Assembly: GCA_028564705.1 (NCBI GenBank)
Contig: JAPXFQ010001297.1
Coordinates: forward strand, 496,001-560,000
Source: Apricaphanius iberus
Taxonomy: Eukaryota > Chordata > Actinopteri > Cyprinodontiformes > Aphaniidae
Direction: 5' to 3'
Length of the DNA stretch: 64,000 nucleotides
Under the pieces are notes generated by a model. The model searched no databases, had not been told where the DNA came from, and saw only the letters and a list, made by a program, of their open reading frames with translations. This document shows positions 58,987 to 64,000 of this stretch, piece after piece. A program made the position numbers and the translations under genes. Each line of letters opens with the position of its first letter. Within the stretch, counting starts at the first letter, position 1.

Positions 58987-61330
58987 CTGAAATGATGTAA
59001 TTATGCCTTTGCACATTAATGCTACATCAGCACACAGTTCTGTAAAGCCTTGTAGTTCAGAGTATTCAAAAAATGTCCAATTCAGAATAAATAAGGTTTA
59101 ATTGCTTGACATGGTGGATTTCTTTTAGGATGCATTGACTTCTACATTATTCTTTACAACACATCCATTAACAACTTTAGAATCTATATTTAGAGCTGCT
59201 ATCTATCTGTTATCAGACCTAGTAATCAGCCCCTGATTAAACTGCTCTCCTTTTAGACTTCCTCCAGTTAACCTAAGTTCATGTGCTGCACCTACCACGA
59301 AAAAAGTATATTCTGTAAAGCTTTAGTGAATTTGATATGATAAACACATTTTACTTAACCAATTAAGATATGTTGAATGGCAAAACATGAAGGCCTAATT
59401 TATATATTACTTTCATTATATTCTCCTTCAAAGTGGACTCTGTGTAAATACTTAATTTTTATTTTTAACAGGTCACTCTCATTTGGAAATAGAAAGTGGT
59501 TTTATTAGCAGTAATGCCTGCTTGTGAACACATATATTGCTTCTATACTCTCCAGAAAAATCCCCTCATCACTATTGACAATTGACTCTGCTTCAGACAC
59601 AAATTCACATTTAAAAATTTTCATAATTGTCAGCACAAATATCCTGATTTTACAAAGCCTTTGATTAACTGACATCAGGTTTATTATTGTAGTACCGAAT
59701 CAGCTAGCACAGCAGGGCACGTTTCATAGCAGGACTACACTATGCTCTTTATTATATTAATACTAATTCATAATTTTAACTCAATAAGTAGCCAAATCAT
59801 GTTCCACTCTAGAAACTTTGGCTCATATTGCTTCATGCTAAATTTTTCCTTCTAACAGTTAGGAAGCTACAAGACAAAGTTTCGCAGTTGTGGCATTGCA
59901 TCCTATTACTATTAAAATTACTTTATGTTAGTTGCCACAGAGTCACACAATTCATTGACATGAATAGTCATATTGAATGGTGTTTTGCAGGGAAGTTCAA
60001 CGTGTTAATGTCTTACCCATTTCATTGTCCTTCGCTGTCACAAACCACTCTTGGTTAAGTGCCCATTTTTGCACATGGGGAAAAATGGCTGTCTGTTTGA
60101 GCTTTCCTCTTTATAATCATAGTTTTCTCCGCAAAATGCTTGCAATTTCACTTTTCAAACACTGCTGACTGAATGTTCTTATGTGTAACATCAAGGTGTG
60201 CTGGGGAAAAAAAGCCAGCTGGTCGCTGATGCGGCCCAGTATGGCAAGCTCTTTTGGTAAAACTTTATCCTTTGTTTCAACATTTGGGTAAACCAAACAG
60301 TATGGCATGCACAACATACACAATGTGGAACTACGTAAACATTTTCCCCTACAAGTTTGATCTTTTGCATAGCAACTCCTTTTTGCCTATTTGCACATTT
60401 GGAACAGTAGTACGACTTTGCTTACTATAGCTCTGGCCCTTGGAGACCAAATATTTGACCGGCACACCGGGAACTGTCCTGCTGCTCCCGATTATCCACT
60501 CTGGGCCTGCTTGTCTCTCTGTGTTTCTTCCAAGGTTCCCCTCACTGAATTCTCCTCGTGATCGGTTCTCCTGCTTTGCAGACGTATTGGTATTCTTTCA
60601 TGTCTTGTTGCCTTCAAGTCAAAGTTCCTGTGTGATCCATCTTAATGCTCTGCCTGCTGGTCCTCTGAGTTAACTCCTCACTCCTGGAAACTATCCGCCG
60701 TTCACCCAGACTCAGCAGGAAGCTCTCGCAGACATTCCAGCTTCTACTAGTTCATCCCTGGCATTCAAATAATCATCTACACAATAAGCTTCACTGGCCA
60801 AACCAATACAGCCTTCCTGTAGGTACTCCCATTCCATATTTCATTAGATGGAAAGGCCTTAGACTCAGCCATTTTCTGATCAATTTTCTTTACCTAACTG
60901 ATGCATGAAATTGAGTTTGAAGAAAAATATTCACATGCAGCATGCCTATACAACTCAGAATGACTGATTGTATTTTAACAAAAAACATGATTTTTTTTGT
61001 GAGGGTTGGATATGGTACATAAGCACCAGCAACATTTAGTTTATCAAGGTTGTAGTTACAACAACAAAAACATAATTCCAGCCATTCAGTTGCCTGGTTT
61101 GCTAACGATACATCGAGTGACCCATGTACAATGAGGAATGTATCATAGAGCAGTTTAACTGACAGCTAAAGTTAGCCACGTTAGCAAGTTTGATGCCGTA
61201 AAAAATATTTTATGTGAGTCCATCCAATGCAGGCTCCCCCTAAAACTACTCTGTCTGCTCTTCTCTGGTCACTCTTCTCTTGAAATAGATAATGATATGT
61301 TGGGGGATAAGTTTGGCTAATTGTAACAGT
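58987..61330. other. Intergenic DNA, no supported gene
   Basis: AT-rich until a more GC-balanced patch at 60430-60730, which looks like a fragment of a dispersed repeat but has no identified boundary. The short ORFs on both strands here are unsupported. Confidence 0.4.
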
Positions 61331-61344
61331 TTTGAGTATAGTGT

Positions 61345-61440
61345 AACGGTGTGTTTACACCAAAAGCGCCAGAACGTGCTGCACGCCCATAACTAGATGT
61401 TTGTACATTCGCACCTCAAAGTGTGTACAAAGCGAACTGG
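61345..61440. repeat. Possible MITE terminus
   Basis: GTGTTTACACCAAAAGCGCC resembles a recurrent teleost MITE end. No matching inverted end was found nearby. Confidence 0.3.
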
Positions 61441-61784
61441 TTGCTCTTCAAAATAGGACATTTTTACACGCGTGACGCCCGAAATACACAATTTGTGGGA
61501 GGACCCTGACCGGGACCACTCGTAGCAGTCGGCTAACCTCTTCCCTACCTCCTTTTTCCGATGCTTCAGGAGGTCCCAGTGGACTCTAGTCTCCATACTG
61601 ACCACATCACGTGTTCGGCCAGGCCTCCGGCAGAGCTGGTACTGCTCCAGCGGGGGATAGGAGAGCTAAAGACCCAGTAGAGTGAGTATCGATGCTGGCT
61701 CCTCACTGCGTTGGAGAACCTGGCCTGCTCATCCAGTTTGAGGAGCTGTTATCTCACGTAGGTCCAAGCATGGAATACAGGCGA

Positions 61785-62115
61785 CTGGCTGATGACTTTG
61801 TGGCCTTGTGCAGGAAGAACATCTCTGGGCTGAACACTATTACAAGGAAGGCAAGCTCTGTGGTAGTACTGAAGCTGGCCCTCATGTAGGAAGAACAGAG
61901 GACTCTGTCCAGGTTCTGCACTATCATGAAGAACCCAAACACCCCCCAAACGAGGACATCAATGAAAGGAGGAGCATGTTCAACAGGAGACTGCTTTCTC
62001 AGCGCTGCAGTACAGACAGTCTGAGGAAGTCTTTTATTTCTCGGGCTATTAGACTATACAATTCCCTGACTCATCAGCAACGAACCCATTTCAGATGTGC
62101 TTTATTAGGCGTCTT
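61785..62115 (+). mobile_element. LINE C-terminal fragment
   Basis: Across two frames: GLNTITRKASSVVVLKLAL, then NERRSMFNRRLLSQRCSTDS and LRKSFISRAIRLYNSLT. This is the RASSVLG...RRSF(x)PxAIxLYNS pattern found at the C-terminus of common teleost LINE polyproteins, the same region as the fragment at 35815-36240. Frameshifted and truncated. Confidence 0.7.
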
Positions 62116-62436
62116 CGTCTGATAGGACAGGCTCAATCTTAAGACACGTTAGGATATCCAGTGCTCCGAGGGTCATTTCCATGGCAATACCAGAGTAGGA
62201 ATCCTAATATCAGTTCATTTGAACTAACCTAATATTATACAGTGTCACACAATCAGACTATCACTATATCATGAAGAAATAGCACACAGTTCTCTCAGTA
62301 TGTAAGAATACACAGGACAGATTATTCTTAATATAAATTTCTCAATATACATTAACATAACATCTTTAAAGAGACACCTGAGCTTTTTAATTCTTTGATA
62401 AGCTATAATAATGGCGAGAAGCTTTGTGGCATGGTG

Positions 62437-62690
62437 TGGAGACAACTTTGCAGGTCGAACAAATGTGGAGTTAAAGTTTATGCCAAAAAGACCCTCTCTA
62501 TTCATCATGATTATGTATTTGAAAGGAAATTATTCAAATCACAAAACAAACATATACCAGAACAAGAAAGCTGCAAGAACAAAATTGCTACAACCCATCA
62601 TACTAGACAATAGCCTGTGTGTTCCACTCTCCTGTGAACTGTTCCTGGTTTTCAATGTCTCTTATATAGTTTGCCTCGTGAAGAAGACCT
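62437..62690 (-). pseudogene. Odorant receptor 5' fragment with promoter (subfamily B)
   Basis: The minus strand encodes MNREGLFGINFNSTFVRPAK, aligning with MYRESLVTSNLNSTFVRPAK at the start of the receptor at 56983-57963. Similarity stops abruptly after about 20 codons. Upstream similarity continues through the 5' leader (ACTAGACAATAGCCTGTGTG against ACTAGAGAATAGTATGTGTG) to a TATA-like CTATATAAGAGA at 62658-62669. The rest of the receptor is absent, so this is a truncated duplicate. Confidence 0.85.
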
Positions 62691-62934
62691 GCAGGTCTGC
62701 ATACGTCAGCACAGTATGTCTGTCCAATGGCGTTATCCCATTGATAATATGATGCAAGTTCATTAAGGTCGCCACAATAGGTGAATTATTATATTCCAGA
62801 AATAAGACCTAATTAAAATCTAAATGAAATCTGACAATTCTAAGTCCAATATGATATCTGAAAAAAGTCCTATTTATATCTTATAGCCTTTCAGAAGAAA
62901 AAAAAAAATATATATACATTTTCTTTTCTTTGCA
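62691..62934. other. Spacer
   Basis: Possible further upstream receptor sequence (GTCCAATGG near 62722, also TTCCAATGG ahead of the 57963 gene), otherwise unannotated. Confidence 0.35.
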
Positions 62935-62937
62935 TTG

Positions 62938-63190
62938 TATTACTGGGTTGTGGATGGGGCACACCCTGGACAGGATGTGAATCCATCCCAGGGCAACACA
63001 AAGACACACAGGACAAATAGCCATGCACACATACTCTCATATGTAAGGGCAATTTAGGGAGACCAATTAACTCAGCAGTCATGTTTCTGGACTATGGGAG
63101 GAAGCCAGAGTAGGAAACCCACGGATGCAAAGGGAGATCATGAAAAACTCCATGCAGACAGACCAAAGGCCAGGAACTGAGCTCAATACT
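62938..63190 (-). mobile_element. Fragment of the CACGGTGG-type SINE
   Basis: On the minus strand: TGCATGGAGTTTTTCATGAT, GTGGGTTTCCTACTCTGGCT, CATAGTCCAGAAACATGACT, TTAATTGGTCTCCCTAAATT and CCAGGGTGTGCCCCATCCAC. This is the body of the family present in full, in the opposite orientation, at 63365. Head and tail are missing. Confidence 0.75.
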
Positions 63191-63364
63191 TTCTTGTTGC
63201 AAAGTAACAAAGTAACACTAATAGAAAAAAATATATATTTTTTGTTCAATCAGTGGTTTTAAACAAATAAGAATACAATTTGGTATCTAACAGAAGGAAA
63301 CAGAAAGGATATTGTCTTTTTCTCACACTATATGAATAACATTATATTTATATATACAACCGTA

Positions 63365-63685
63365 TGGGCTGCACGGTGGCACAGTGGTTAGCACTGTTGC
63401 CTTGCAGCAAGAAGGTTGTTGGTTTGTATTTTGAAATGAGGTATTTCTGCATGGAATTTCCAAAAACATGACTGCCAGGTTAATTGGTCTCTCTAAATTG
63501 TCCTTAGGTGTGAGTGTGTGCGTGCATGGTTGTTTGTCCTGTCTGTCTCTATGTTGGCCTGCGATAGACTGGTGACCTGTTCAGGGTGTACCCTGCCTCT
63601 CGCCCGTTGACAGCCGGAGATAGGCACCAGCCCCCCTGCGACCCCTTGAGGATTAAGCGGTTTAGAAAATGGATGGATTGATATA
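63365..63685 (+). mobile_element. tRNA-like SINE of the CACGGTGG type
   Basis: Starts GGGCTGCACGGTGGCACAGT with a good A box (TGGCACAGTGG, 63377-63387) and a decayed B box (GGTTTGTATTT, 63421-63431). The body carries GTTAATTGGTCTCTCTAAAT and TTCAGGGTGTACCCTGCCTC, and the end is TTAGAAAATGGATGGATTG. It is the most complete of three copies in this window and has a deletion in the first half. Confidence 0.8.
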
Positions 63686-63689
63686 TGAC

Positions 63690-64000
63690 AGTAATGTATA
63701 ACATCTAAGCACTATTGCAACACATTATTAAAAGCACATACGTGAATTTTGTTATTACTACAGGTCACTATGGGAGTGCAGCTTAGTTTACCTTTGTCTG
63801 GATTACTATGTGCTCAGAGTTTGCTCACACCCTATAGTAGATGCACTATTGACAGCAATGTTACGAAAGGGGGCAGCTGACTGAAGTAAGACGGCTGCTG
63901 TGTTGCTACTTTCCAGTCCATTGCCAAACAGCTTGGGTAAACCATCTAGTGTTTATGTCTATGCCATAGACTCTTGTTAAAAGTTTTACATGCGAAGTAG
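63690..64000. other. Intergenic DNA to window end
   Basis: No gene seen. Confidence 0.4.

Overview
The window is vertebrate genomic DNA, almost certainly from a teleost fish. It is AT-rich and sparsely genic, with intact intronless fish-type odorant receptors, a leucine-rich-repeat gene of the trophoblast glycoprotein family, a coa4 gene, and a typical fish mix of Tc1/mariner, hAT-like and PIF/Harbinger-like DNA elements, LINE fragments, tRNA-like SINEs and GATA/AAT microsatellites. I see no bacterial or viral gene, CRISPR array or operon.

Layout. 1-20 kb has no gene I can support. It holds a LINE 5' fragment and a SINE (0.75-1.56 kb), a Harbinger-like MITE (5.87-6.45 kb), a non-autonomous hAT-like element with an 8-bp target duplication (10.31-11.58 kb), an internally deleted LINE (16.0-16.7 kb) and other dispersed repeats. 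20.59-21.65 kb is a complete single-exon trophoblast glycoprotein-like gene (best guess tpbgl). About 0.5 kb downstream lies a decayed copy of its 3' end. 22.5-32.2 kb is repeats: a perfect 242-bp tandem duplication, Tc1 relics and long microsatellites. 32.4-35.6 kb is the coa4 locus: a likely non-coding first exon, an intron carrying a dead Tc1-like transposon, and one coding exon. 37.0-38.4 kb is a second Tc1-like transposon of DD37E spacing, broken by one in-frame stop and a 3' deletion. 39-63 kb is an odorant-receptor cluster: two close paralogues on the plus strand, two of a second subfamily on the minus strand, and a fragment of a third minus-strand copy. An L1-type LINE fragment and two more hAT-like elements lie among them.

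The genes do not form a pathway. coa4 is a mitochondrial complex IV assembly factor, the trophoblast-glycoprotein-like protein sits at the cell surface and damps Wnt signalling in its best-studied relatives, and the receptors are chemosensory GPCRs. From memory, human 11q13.4 also carries COA4, an OR gene (OR2AT4) and TPBGL close together, so this may be an ancient linkage group.

The observations most worth following up are the tpbgl relic, the orphan receptor promoter/N-terminus, the shared core promoters within each receptor pair, and the hAT-like elements with matching target duplications. I found no convincing evidence of a wholly new biological system.
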